Part shown: one piece after another, positions 51,074 through 60,964 of the stretch
Position numbering within the stretch: the stretch's first letter is position 1
How the letters are laid out: each line of letters begins with the position of its first letter
Assembly (NCBI GenBank): GCA_948144175.1
Contig: CANXME010001443.1
Coordinates: forward strand, 248,001-312,000
Direction: 5' to 3'
DNA length: 64,000 nt
Origin: Closterium sp. NIES-65
Taxonomy: Eukaryota > Streptophyta > Zygnematophyceae > Desmidiales > Closteriaceae
The notes under the pieces: model-generated
What the model saw: only the letters and a program-made list of their open reading frames with translations
Databases searched by the model: none
Told to the model about the DNA's origin: nothing
Program-made: the position numbers and the translations under genes

Positions 51074-53058
51074 ATGTCTCTGCGTCCATCCACTGTTCCT
51101 CTGCGTGCCCCTTTACCTTCTCCTCTTGAGTCTTCTCTTTTTGCTCTTGCCAACCCGGAGTCGGACTCTATTCGTGCTGCCAGTCTTACTGTCACGCGTC
51201 TCCTTGCTACTGTTGTCACGGGCCCTTCCTTTGAATCCACTACTGCGTCTGCCCTAGTGCTGAGCTCGTCGACTTTGCTGCTCGCTGTCGCCTAGACTAC
51301 GCCACCAGTCCTGTTGCTGAGTCTGAGTCTGTCTGTCCTCCGTCCGTCGGGGGTGAGTGTGCCCTTGGCACGGACGTCCTTGAGGACAATCAGGAGGAGT
51401 TCTAGTGTCGAGCTGCTGCTTCACCTCATCTCGTGTCCGTACTGCTTACCCCTGAGGGAGACCCGGATGCACTTGACATCCCGACTCCGCGCTCTTACGC
51501 AGAGGCGATAGAGGGTCCCTACTCCTCTCAGTGGCAGCCAGCTATGGACGCAAAGATGGCTTTGTGGAAGTCCACAGGCACCTTCGTTGACGAGGTTCCC
51601 CGGCCTGGGGCGAACATCGTCAGTGGCATGTGGATTTTCAGGGTGAAGCGGCCGCCGGGTTCTCCGCCTGTCTTCAAGGCGCGTTACGTGGCTCGTGGCT
51701 TCAGTTAGCGGCAGGAAGTTGACTACTTTCAGACCTTCTCTCCCACCCCAAAGATGACCACTCTTCAGGTACTGCTGCACATAGCTGCTCACCGTGACTA
51801 CGAGCTGCACTCTCTTGACTTCAGCTTAGCTTTCCTGCAGGGCAGCCTGCACGAGGAGATCTGGTTGCGCCGCCCACCTGGCTTCACTGGGTCTTTTCCT
51901 CCTGGCACCCAGTGGAGCCTCCGGCGGCCAGTCTACGGTCTCCGCCAGGCACCGCGTGAGTGGCACGACACACTGAGGACTACACTTGCGGCTCTTGGGT
52001 TTGCTCCCTCTACTGCCGACCTGTCGCTGTTTCTGCGCACCTACACTTCTTTGCCGCCGTTCTACATCCTCGTGTACGTCAACGACTTGGTCTTTGCCAC
52101 TGCTGACACTGCTGGACTCGCCCACGTGAAGTCTGAGCTGCAGAAGAGACACACGTGCACAGTCGTGGGTGACCTGCGTAGCTACCTTGGCTTGCAGATC
52201 ACCCGGGACAGAGCACGCCGCACCATTACCCTGACTCAGTCACACATGGTGCAGCAGGTCCTTCAGCGCTTCGGTTTCACGTACTCCTTGCCTTAGGCCA
52301 CTCCTCTGCCTACTCGCCACTCGCTCTCAGCTCTGCCTTCGAATGAGTCCGTAGAGTCGAGTGGCCCGTACCCAGAGCTTGTTGGCTGCCTCATGTACCT
52401 GATGACCTGCACTCGACCTGACCTTGCATACCTTCTTAGCATTCTCGCACGCTATGTTGCTCCTAGGAGACACAGACCAGAGCACATGGCTGCAGCGAAG
52501 AGGGTGTTGCGCTACTTGTGCAGTACGTCGGGCATGGGGCTTGTGCTTGGAGGGCAGAGTCAAGTGGTCCTCACTGGGCACGCAGACGCTTCTTGGGCTG
52601 ACGACCAGGCTACGCAGCGGTCGTCACAGGGTTACACCTTCAGCCTTGGTTCCGGCTCTGTTTCGTGGCGGGCTAGCCGCTCGTCTTCTGTTCTCGGCTC
52701 CAGTTGTGAGGCTGAGATCTACGCTGGGGCCATGGCTGCACAAGAGCTTTGCTAGCTCACCTACCTGCTCACTGACCTCGGAGAGCCGCCTCGTTCTCCT
52801 CCAGTGCTCTATGTAGACAACAAGGCCATGCTGGCCTTGTGTCAAGAGCAGATACTGGAGCAGAGAACGAAGCACATTGCTCTTCGCTACTTCCTTGCTC
52901 GTGAGCTGCAGCAGCGTGGTCAGCTGCGTCTTGCGTACCTGGCCTCTGAGGCCAACACTGCTGATATCTTCACCAAGGCGCTTGCGCCTTGTGATCATCA
53001 GCGCTTCTGTACTCAGTTGGGTCTTGTGCTTGCCTTGCCTCACTTGCTCACCTCTTGA
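51074..53058 (+). pseudogene. Copia-G reverse transcriptase and RNase H
   Basis: Pre-RT block from 51074 (SLRPSTVPLRAPLPSPLES), a frameshift near 51255, then LLTPEGDPDALDIPTPRSYA and WIFRVKRPPGSPPVFKARYV. TAG at 51706-51708 (Gln). RT continues FLQGSLHEEIWLRRPPG. The catalytic box reads ILVYVNDLVFATAD near 52070, Asn for Asp. TAG at 52294-52296 (Gln in sisters) and TAG at 52753-52755 (Trp). RNase H has HADASWADDQATQ, YVDNKAMLALC and ADIFTKALAPCDH to a stop at 53056-53058. Confidence 0.88.
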
Positions 53059-53272
53059 CCTTGCTTGTACTGTTACATATATATATACACCTGCTCTTGC
53101 TTGTCTAGCCTTTTGTATATATATGTTATCCTGCATGTGAACTGGCCTTGTGGCCTCGACCTTGTGCTCGGAATGTGTGGTGACTTTGTGATCCACCCTG
53201 AGCTTGCTTTGCTTTGCTTTGCTTGACTGGTCTTGTGACCCCTTGTAGTCCCCCACTTTGCCTATGGGGGTG
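53059..53272 (+). other. Copia-G 3' untranslated block and purine tract
   Basis: Two TATATATATA tracts (53078-53090, 53116-53125), then gatccaccctgagcttg, ggtcttgtgacccc and the CCCCCA...TGGGGG inverted repeat (53250-53270). Confidence 0.78.
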
Positions 53273-53402
53273 TGTAAGAACATTATAGCTTATGCTTTTG
53301 TGTAGGCTATAGTGGGGTAGCCTATATGGGGTACAACCCAATTAGGGTTAGTACTTGTACCCAACTCTTTCATACTGCATTCATTCTCAGTTCATTCTCA
53401 CA
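53273..53402 (+). repeat. Copia-G 3' LTR (130 bp)
   Basis: TGTAAGAACATT to CATTCTCACA, with the fullest form of the family core (GGCTATAGTGGGGTAGCC then TATATGGGGTACAACC). The right edge is fixed by the TSD CCACC. Confidence 0.9.
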
Positions 53403-53427
53403 CCACCTTCATCACCGGCTCCAGCAT
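53403..53427 (-). pseudogene. Elongation factor G exon, upstream piece cut by Copia-G
   Basis: The minus strand reads MLEPVMKV after a CCGCAG acceptor. It completes the exon at 46913-47018. Confidence 0.78.
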
Positions 53428-53535
53428 CTGCGGCAAGTTCCAAATAAGACTCTACTCTCCTCTCCTACCCATTCCCTCTCCTCCCCTCCTGGACCCCCCT
53501 TACCCAATGTCCCCATCCCCTTCCCGTCAGCTCAC

Positions 53536-53661
53536 CTTCATGCCACTGGGCTTGTCTCCAAAGGAGTTTATCTGCCTGCGGCGTGATATGAGGTCACCAA
53601 TGTCGTCACCCATGTGGTCTTCAGGCGTGACCACCTCCACCTTTATCATCGGCTACAGCAG
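53536..53661 (-). pseudogene. Elongation factor G exon, second copy
   Basis: 126-bp minus-strand exon: LL, stop, [39 protein letters not shown], bordered by TTTCCGCAG and GTGAGC. The internal TAG (Glu codon in the other copies) shows decay. The segment is the end of domain IV and start of domain V of EF-G. Confidence 0.8.
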
Positions 53662-53802
53662 CTGCGGAAACTACTCAGTCAGACACTAAGACCTCCCCTC
53701 TTATCCATTCCCCCTCTTTTCTCCACATGCTTCTCATTTCCTCGCCTACCCCTCTCCCCTCCTCCGCATTCCCTCCTCTCTCTCTCTCTCCCCTCGGCTC
53801 AC

Positions 53803-54020
53803 CTTCATGCCGCCCAGCTTGTCTACAAAGTTGTTGACCTGGCCACGAGGAGAGTTGAGTTCGCCAATGACGTCACTACTGTGGTCCTCGGGCGTCACCA
53901 CATCCACTTTCATCATCGTCTCTAGCAGCCTCGGCGCTGCCTTGCCCATGCCCTCCTTGAACTCCCATTTGCTGCCAGCTTGAACGCCAGCACACTTGAG
54001 TCCACTTCGTAGTATGATCC
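53803..54020 (-). pseudogene. Elongation factor G exon, most upstream copy
   Basis: Longest copy: [17 protein letters not shown], a one-base frameshift, [53 protein letters not shown], then GTGAGC. It extends further upstream than the other copies and matches EF-G domain IV (usual [14 protein letters not shown]). No splice acceptor AG with a clear tract is visible (CACCTGAG). I find no GTPase domain within the window, so the gene is partial as well as repeated. Confidence 0.78.
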
Positions 54021-55514
54021 CTCAGGTGGAGGGACGGGGAGGGGGAGAGATGATTGGGGGAAGAGAGGATGGTTGGGGATTTGAAGTTTGGGGGACGGCC
54101 TGACACTTCTGGTGAGGGGATGAATGGGCGGAGGGGGAAGATATGGAGAAGAAATGGAGGGAAAAACAGGAGGGAGGGGAGGGGAGTGGGGGGGAGGGGG
54201 GGACGGGGCTGGGCAGACGGGTGGGGGCGAGTGAGAGGAGGATGGTGAGAATGTGGAAGGGTGGGAGGGGTGGGTGTTGGCAGATGGGGGGGGCTTGTGG
54301 CAACAGAGCGTCGGCAAGCAAGATGAGGATGATAGGAAGGCAGGATGATAAGACGCAGAGTCATTGAAAGTGGTGCGTTTTGAGATGCCCCAAGAGTTAA
54401 AACCCATAACGAGCCAATGAGGTTGGCATTAGAAGCAAGAGCAGGAGAAGCTGCATCTGCAGCAACAACAAGAGTTGCAGCAACAGCTACAACAACAAAA
54501 GCAATAGCAATAGCTCAAGAAACAAATAAGTACATCTTACTTGTAGCAGTAGCATCTCTTAGGATAAACTAACCGCTCTGAACACACACGTGTTGCCTCT
54601 TCCTCTCACACGTCCTCCCTGCTTGCCTCCTTGGCCTCTTTTGCCTCCTCATTCCCTACCTCATTCACCTGTCTGCATGCGTCTGCAAGGCTGTCCTAGC
54701 TGAACTTCCGGTGTAGGTTGTAATGAGGCAAGGGTGACCGCGTGCACTGTTCAGACTGAAGTTAACGTGGTGGCTGATGAGCTGAAGAGCCGACAACAGC
54801 AGCATCAACTGGATGTAGCTGTAGCTGAAGTAGTGGCCGTTGCACCAGAAAGAGCATGAGGATATTGCGACGCAGTTGCAGCAGAGTTTGCATAAAAAAA
54901 TAGGAGACTCAACTGCAACAATACGGGGCTCGCTTATACTGGCAATAATACCAGAAAATAAAACAATAACAGCAGTAGCATGATCCCGAGGGCAGTGTGT
55001 CATGGACAGAGCCCTATGTAATCTGCACACATGCCACTCATTCCAATGCACCCGCTGCTGCCACCATCGCTGCAGCCTCAGTCGCTCTCCTGCAAGGCAA
55101 CCCTTCCTTCAGCAGCCCTAGGACCAGGTCAAATTTGGCTTGAAAATTTCTCGAAAACGATATGGATCTTGACTAAACGAGGCACAATAGGAGGCAGATT
55201 GTGGCCTCTATATACTCCTCGTATGCAGCCATAATGCTGAAGCTGAGGCACCTTTAGCAATGGAAGATAATGCATCTGCTAATTCTGAGGCTAACACATA
55301 TATAACGGTTGGGGAGAATCCATCTGCCGATCCCAAAGTACATGCTATGGTGGCAGGTGAGAATGTCTGTGCTGATGCCGAGTTTGAGGCTATAGCACCA
55401 GGAGAGAATATGTATTGATGTAAATGTTGAAATTTGAGAGAAAATTTGCCCATGTGAATGCTGAAGATCAGGCAGAAAATACTAGGGAGTGGGGATGCAT
55501 TTATCATGTGGCCG
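54021..55514. other. Unassigned sequence
   Basis: Purine-rich tract 54030-54300 (GGGAGGGG runs), CAACAG-type triplets near 54460-54520, otherwise AT-rich. A plus-strand frame at 55243-55416 reads MEDNASANSEANTYITVGEN then PSADPKVHAMVAGENVCADA. It has the look of a decayed Ala/Glu-rich protein, but I do not recognise it. Confidence 0.45.
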
Positions 55515-56886
55515 CATGACCCAGCTGTAGCAATAGCAGCGAGTGATGGTCCCAATGTGATTGGGATCTGAGTATCCTTGGAAAGCTTTGATTCTCTCTA
55601 GCATGATCAAGCGTATAAACTTGGAGAAAAACATAGAGATGCTAAAATCCAATTGCTATGCACAATTAGTTATGCTCATGCAATAAATGCAAGCATGAAT
55701 ACCGCGAGCACTTGGTAGAAAGCTAGGATGACATGCACGCAGAATCACAACATGTAGAGGTCACCAAGCGGGAGGGCCTTGGTCAAGATGTCCACAATGT
55801 TGGCCAGTGAGGCCACAAAGACCAAGAACCAAATGTGCCTAGCCGCGTCGCTGTAGCTCTTGCAGTAGCAAGTACCGCAAATGGATGTGCCTCACTCAAC
55901 TCTTCAGTAGAGGCTCTCGACATAGGAGGATCATGGCCTTATTATTAGCGAACAAGGTCGGTGCAAAGCTAGGCTGCTCACCAAGGTCAGTGAGCAAGAA
56001 AGCCAGCCAACGGAGCTCCTGAACAGCCATGACACGAGCGTAGATTGCGCCACTGACAACGACCGAATAGACCCCTACGACACAGCTCCAGAGCCCAAGC
56101 TGAAACAGTACCCATGAGTAGACCTCCAGGTCTCCAATCGTCGGTGTAGGACGAGTCACAGTGACTAGTAAGTTGCACTGGCTCTCTCCCTCCTAGCACA
56201 AGCCCCATGCCCGATGTAGTTGCCAGGTACTTTGCTGCCCTCACAGTAGCCGACCAATGAACAGGACGGTGTCTCCTAGTCGCAACAAAGTGGGCCAGGA
56301 CGTTGAAAAGATAAGCTAGGTCAGGACGAGTACATGTCATCAAGTACATGAGGCAAACCACAAGCTCCACATAGGGACCATTAGGCTCAAAAGGCTCGTC
56401 AGGGAGAGGAGCAGTGCGTCTGTGGTCAACGTTAAGAGGAGTGGGCTGTGTGATGGAGAAATGAAGTTCGAACCGCTGAAGGACCTACTGCACCATGTGT
56501 GGCTGAGTCAGAGCGATGGTTCGAGCGGCTGTGTCACTAGTGATCGGCAAGCCAAGGTAGTAGCACAGTTTACCAAGATCAATACACATGTGTCACTTCT
56601 ACAGTTCAGACTTCACGAAAGCCAGAGAAACCCTGTCTGCTATAGCGAAGACCAAGTCGTCGATATATACGAGGACGAAGAAATGAGTGGGGCTAGAATG
56701 AGCGAAGAGCAACAATTCAGCATATGAAGGACATAACACGAGGTTAGCAAGAATCTCGTGCTACTCATGAGCGCCCGGCAGAGACCGTGGACTAGTCCTT
56801 ACGCTCCACTGGGTCCTTGGCGGGAAAGTGCCTATGAAGCCAGGAGGACGACTCAGTTAGATCTCGCGCAAGTAGCCCTAGAGAAA
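55515..56886 (-). mobile_element. Copia-H1, RT and RNase H fragment
   Basis: Minus-strand copia 3' Pol. RT keeps LVYIDDLVFAIADRVSLAF (YIDD intact, about 56660), VLQRFELHFSITQPTPLN, CLMYLMTCTRPDLAYLF and TSGMGLVLGGREPVQLTSH. RNase H follows with a frameshift near 56080 and ends near 55760 in AIYARVMAVQELRWLAFLLT. No recognisable LTR is on the left: homology to H2 starts at about 55515 in non-coding sequence (ccaatgtgattgggatctga). The right end is cut by the LTR of element I. Confidence 0.78.
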
Positions 56887-56888
56887 GG

Positions 56889-57019
56889 TGTTACAAAATG
56901 AGAATCAATGACTACGGATAGAACAAACAAGCAAGATATAGAAAACCTAACCCTAACACTAGGGAAGAGAAAGTACACCTAGACTAACAACTAGAAGCTA
57001 TAACAAATATAGCTTGACA
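56889..57019 (-). repeat. Element I 3' LTR (about 131 bp)
   Basis: Plus strand TGTTACAAAATGAG to ATAGCTTGACA. Its core is diverged (AGTACACCTAGACTAACAAC), and the purine tract (CACCACCATAG) is weak. Placed by position between H1 and the 3' block of element I. Confidence 0.6.
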
Positions 57020-57328
57020 CACCACCATAGTCTAGGTGACGGTAGTCCCTGTGGAAGCAACACATAGTAAGGGTCACAAGACCAGTCAGCAAGAACAAGC
57101 AACGGTCACAAGGCTAGTTTACAAGAACACAACAAATCTCGAGGTGGATCTCAAGATTACCATACAGCCCGAAAACAAGTAAGGGCCACATGCAAGGATA
57201 TAGCAAATATAGAAAATGCAAATGTATAAGACAAGCATCTCTACACAATCAAGAGGCCATAAGGCCAGTCCACAAGAAGATATATATAGCAAATATAGAG
57301 ACATGCAAGAGTACAATGCAAAGCATCT

Positions 57329-59361
57329 TTACACAAGCAGGTGAGGGCCTGTAGGTACAAGCCCTAGCTGGGTGCAGAATTGCTGGTGGTCACAAGGTGG
57401 CAACGCCCTGGTGAAGATATCTGCAGTGTTTGCCTCAGAGACCATACGTACCACGCAGGCCATGCCATGCTGGTGTAACTCGCGCAGAAGAAAGTAACAA
57501 AGCTGGATGTGCATCGCCTTCCCAACCAGTCGGGGCTCCTCGCACAACAGGATAGCATACCTGTTAATAGCAAACAAGACTGGGGGAGACAGAGGCCGCT
57601 CACCAAGGTCGGTGAGGAGGAAAGACAGCCAGCGAAGCTCCTGGGCGTCCATGCGGCAGTGTACACCTTTGCCTCACAGCTAGAACTGGAGACTGACGAC
57701 GCCCGAGTCGACCTCCACAAAAGAGCTTCGATCCCAAGACTGAAGCGGTAACCCTGTATAGACCGCAGCAACTGTACGTCGTTGGCCCACGACAAGTTCG
57801 AGTATCCTGTAAGTGTAACTGGCTGCTTCCCTCCAAGGACAAGTCCCATGCCTGATGTACTCGCCACATACTTTGCCACCCTCTTAGCCGCGTACCAGTG
57901 GGAAGGTCAGTGTCTCCCACGCGCAACAAAGCGCGCTAGGAAGCTAAGAGGGTGAGCTAGGTCTGGGCAAGTGCAGGTCATCAGTTACATGAGATAACCC
58001 ACCAACTCAGGATATGGACCGCTGGACTCAAATGGCTTGTCCGAAGGTGGAGCCGTGAGCCCATGATCTATTGCAAGAAGGGTGAGCTGTACCTTAGAGA
58101 ACGGGAAGCGGAACCGCGTGACGAACTGCTCGACTATATGCAATTGCATCAGCGTAATGGTGCGAGCTGCCTTGTCGCGGGTGATCTGCAAGCCAAGGTA
58201 TGACTACAGCTCACCAAGGACAGTGCAAGTGTGTTTCTTCTGTAGTTCCTCCTTTACGGAGGCCAGTATGCGTCTATCAGGTGTGACGAAGACTAGGTGG
58301 TCAATGTAAACCATAACAAATGACGGGGTCGAGCCACGGCGGACGAAGAGCGACGGGTCCGCAGACGAGTGAAAGAAGTCAAGCGCTGCACGAATCGTGC
58401 GAAGTGTGTTGTGCCACTCACGTGGAGCCTGGCGCAGGTTGTAGACCGGTTGACGCAGCTGCCACTGTGTCCCAGAAGGGAAAGAGCCAGTGAAGCCAAA
58501 CGGGCGACGCAGCTAGATCTGCTCGTGCAGGCTCCCCTGAAGAAACGCTGCGGAGAAGTCCAAGGAGTACAACTCGTAGTCACGCTGAGCTGCGATATGC
58601 AACAACACCCAAAGAGTGGTCATCTTTGGGGTGGGAGCGAAGGTCTGGAAGTAGTCTAACCCCTCTCATAGACTGAAACCTCTCGCTACATAGCGCGCCT
58701 TGAACACTGGTGGTGATCCTGGCGGCTGCTTTATCTTGTAGAGCCGCATGCCACTGACGACGTTCGCCCCAGGTGGTGGAAAGACGTCGACGTATGTGCC
58801 CGTGGACCTATAAAATGCCATCTCTACCTCCTCAGCTGCTATCCAATACGAAGCCAAGGGTTCCGAGACCGCCTCGGCGTGAGCGCGAGGGATCGGGTTG
58901 CCAAGGGCGTCTGGATCCCCCTTAGGGGCAAGCAGCATGGCACAGAGATGAGGAACAGCGGTCGCAAGGAAACCAAGCTTGAACTGCCTGTCCTCGAGAA
59001 CCTTAAGGGGAAAGACAAGAGCACCCCAAGAAGATGGAGAACGAGCAGTGCCCCTCACCTGGTGAGCGGCGTAGTCAAGGCGGTGGGAAGAGGCAAAGCA
59101 AGCAACAGTGGTAACAAGAGCCGAGACATAAAAGGGGGGGGGGGGGGGGGGCACTCGAGTGAGTGACCAACGCGGACCGAACACGAGAGACGACAGGACG
59201 GGAGGCACGAAGGTAGTCGGACAACAGGTCGTGAACCACAGTGAGGGACGACTTAAGAGGCTGTGGTAGGATAGGAGGAGGTGGAGCACAAGAGTGGAGA
59301 ACAAGGTGAAACGGCCCGTCCGCATGGAAACGGGATCAACGGGGCTCTGGAGACACAGCAC
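57329..59361 (-). pseudogene. Element I reverse transcriptase and RNase H
   Basis: From 59361: pre-RT block (FYVSALVTTVACFASSHRLD, VLEDRQFKLGFLATAVPHL, LLAPKGDPDALGNP), then TYVDVFPPPGANVVSGM and PPVFKARYVARGFSL with a stop. RT follows in pieces: RGACTSRSS/FGFTGSFPS region near 58500; the catalytic box YIDHLVFVTPD near 58295, with His for the second Asp; LQITRDKAARTITLMQLH; TSGMGLVLGGKQPVTLTGY (57870). RNase H 57652-57329 reads MDAQELRWLSFLLTDLGERP and ADIFTRALPPCDHQQ, but the YVDNK acidic motif is FAINRY. Non-functional. Confidence 0.8.
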
Positions 59362-59419
59362 AACCGAGGGGAGAACGACGGGACGAGGAAAGGGAATCAG
59401 TTGAGGGGAACAAGAGGGG

Positions 59420-60400
59420 ATGGTAGGGGACCATGAACCAAGCGTGCATGTGCAGGGTGAGGCAAGTCGCGTTGTCGCTACTGCTCCGCTTCCTCTTGCG
59501 TCTGCTGCAATGGCACCTGCCCCATTCTGCTGCTCCTGTGGCTCCTCCTCTGCCCTCTCCTGCTGTGGATGCAGCTGCGCCTCCAGCTGCGACCAGGGCT
59601 CCTGCGCTACCTTCTCCTACTTTGGCCGTGACTCCTCCTCTACTCTCTCCTGCTGCGGGTGTAATTGCACCTGCTGCTGTGGACGGAACTCCTGCTCTAC
59701 CATCTCCCGCTATGACTACAAGTGCTCCTGGTGCTGTAGTCGTTACTCCTCCTCTACTCTCTCTTGCTGCGGCTGTGACTCCTCCTTTACTCTCTCCTAT
59801 TAAGGCTGTGGGTCCTTCCTCTACCCTCTCGTGAAGCTATGAATGAGACTGCTCCTGCTGCTGCTGTCGTGCCCTCTCAAACTGCTCCCGCTCCTCCCTC
59901 TCCAACAAGAGGAGACGCTGCTCACGAGTTACGAAACGTACAATGAGCGGTGTAGGCGCCACAGTGCCAGGGCCTCCGGCTCCAGCCCCCCAGAACCGGC
60001 ACCTCCACCACCGACACCCTCGGTTCCTCTAGTACCTCCCGCAGGAACACCCCAAGGTTCCACAGCAACCGGTCGCGGAGAAGATCAAGGAGGGAACTTC
60101 GGGACGGACGGGAAGCCAGGGGGTGACGCGGGGCGAGTCTGCCAAGTCGAGGCTGCGGTGTCCTCCACGAGAGTGACCTCCACGCCCACAACCCCTGCAC
60201 CCCCAGAGCCGACACCACCAGCTCCAGCAGCCCCAGTACCCTCACCCTCCACAATTGCACCTCCCGCACCCCAAGACACGACAGTGACTGCACCCTGCGG
60301 GGGGCCCGACTGCGGAGTGACGAGCGACACACCTGACGGGGCAGGACGCGAAGAGGGGGGGGCTACCAGGCGACTTGGGGGGGCTCAAGGGTGAGGAACA
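59420..60400 (-). pseudogene. Element I Pol linker
   Basis: Low-complexity coding on the minus strand: GESRGGVTAKVGEGSAGALV-type repeats (59770-59440) and GTGAAGAGGVGSGGAGVVGV (60250-60170). The latter, with SPPGFPSVPKFPP, resembles 41084-41398. The plus strand is also open here (Pro/Ala repeats), as expected of such base composition. I prefer the minus strand because RT downstream is on it. Confidence 0.6.
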
Positions 60401-60818
60401 GCGGGGGGTGAAAAGACCTCAGTACTTTAGTGGGGGCGACTCCTGTAGTAACTGATGGAAAGCATGAAAATCTGAAGAGCGTAACAAGAGATGAAGCCCG
60501 CCAACTTCGACGGAGCGTTGCGTGCAGCTCACGTTACCTTAAACTACGAAAAGGTACGCGTTGGAACAGTCTTAATCTTTAATTTCCAGAATGGTAACGC
60601 ACACCTTCAACCAAGATCTAGGCCGATCGCTATGTCGATTTATGTGCGACGGGGTATCCTGGCGGAATTACATGGCAGCCATAGATTAGATCAAGAAAGT
60701 AGCTTTTGGCAAGAGTTCAGACCTGCAAAGTGACGAGTTTGTCAAACCCTACCAACCCAACCCTCGCCCTACAACAATCCCCAACAACCCAAGGTGCCGA
60801 ACTAGAAACACCGAAGGT
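60401..60818. other. Unassigned sequence
   Basis: Contains an 80-codon plus-strand frame at 60491-60733 with no motif I know. Base composition is more balanced than in the flanking linkers. I cannot say whether it is host or element DNA. Confidence 0.4.
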
Positions 60819-60964
60819 GTTGTAGTAAATAGCAAAGGTTTGTTGGTGCTTGTTGGGTGCGAGTTCAATTCCAGCCTGCAACAAGTCTAGCAATCACATT
60901 TTGCCCAAACCCTTACCCCACAACCAGCTAGAGCAAAATACCACAACCACCTACACAATCAACA
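60819..60964 (-). repeat. Probable Copia-J 3' LTR
   Basis: Plus strand TGTTGTAGTAAAT to CACAATCAACA, TG...CA ended, followed by CTCTCCCTTGCT, the complement of an AAGGGAGAG purine tract. There is no second LTR in the window to confirm the edges. Confidence 0.4.

Larger units (their letters stand above)
47019..53402 (+). mobile_element. Copia-G, lacking its 5' LTR
   Basis: Plus-strand element inserted in an elongation factor G exon, with TSD CCACC at 47014-47018 and 53403-53407. The 3' LTR is present (53273-53402). The left side begins within six bases of TGGCATGCGACC, which looks like a decayed primer-binding site, so the whole 5' LTR is absent. The interior has a repeat leader, a deleted gag, protease, integrase, linker, RT and RNase H, all with transition-type stops. 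Confidence 0.87.
56889..60400 (-). mobile_element. Copia element I, 3' part
   Basis: LTR, 3' block (complement of ggtcttgtgaccc at about 57078 and of the gatcc element at 57139), RNase H, RT, pre-RT block and a long linker on the minus strand. Integrase and everything 5' of it are absent: the linker ends near 60400 next to unassigned DNA. Many stops and frame breaks make it one of the oldest copies. Confidence 0.75.

Noticed and set aside
59433-59834. Inversion of the element I linker, like that in Copia-F
   Set aside because: Both strands are open, and the minus strand reads plausible linker repeats. The diagnostic REPLSP motif is absent on the plus strand.
60540-60600. Possible 36-bp intron (AAAGGTACG ... 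TTTCCAG)
   Set aside because: Too short for a plant intron, and neither side encodes anything recognisable.
60855-60895. tRNA-like GTTCAATTCC segment
   Set aside because: The flanking bases do not pair as a T arm, and no anticodon or acceptor arm is visible.
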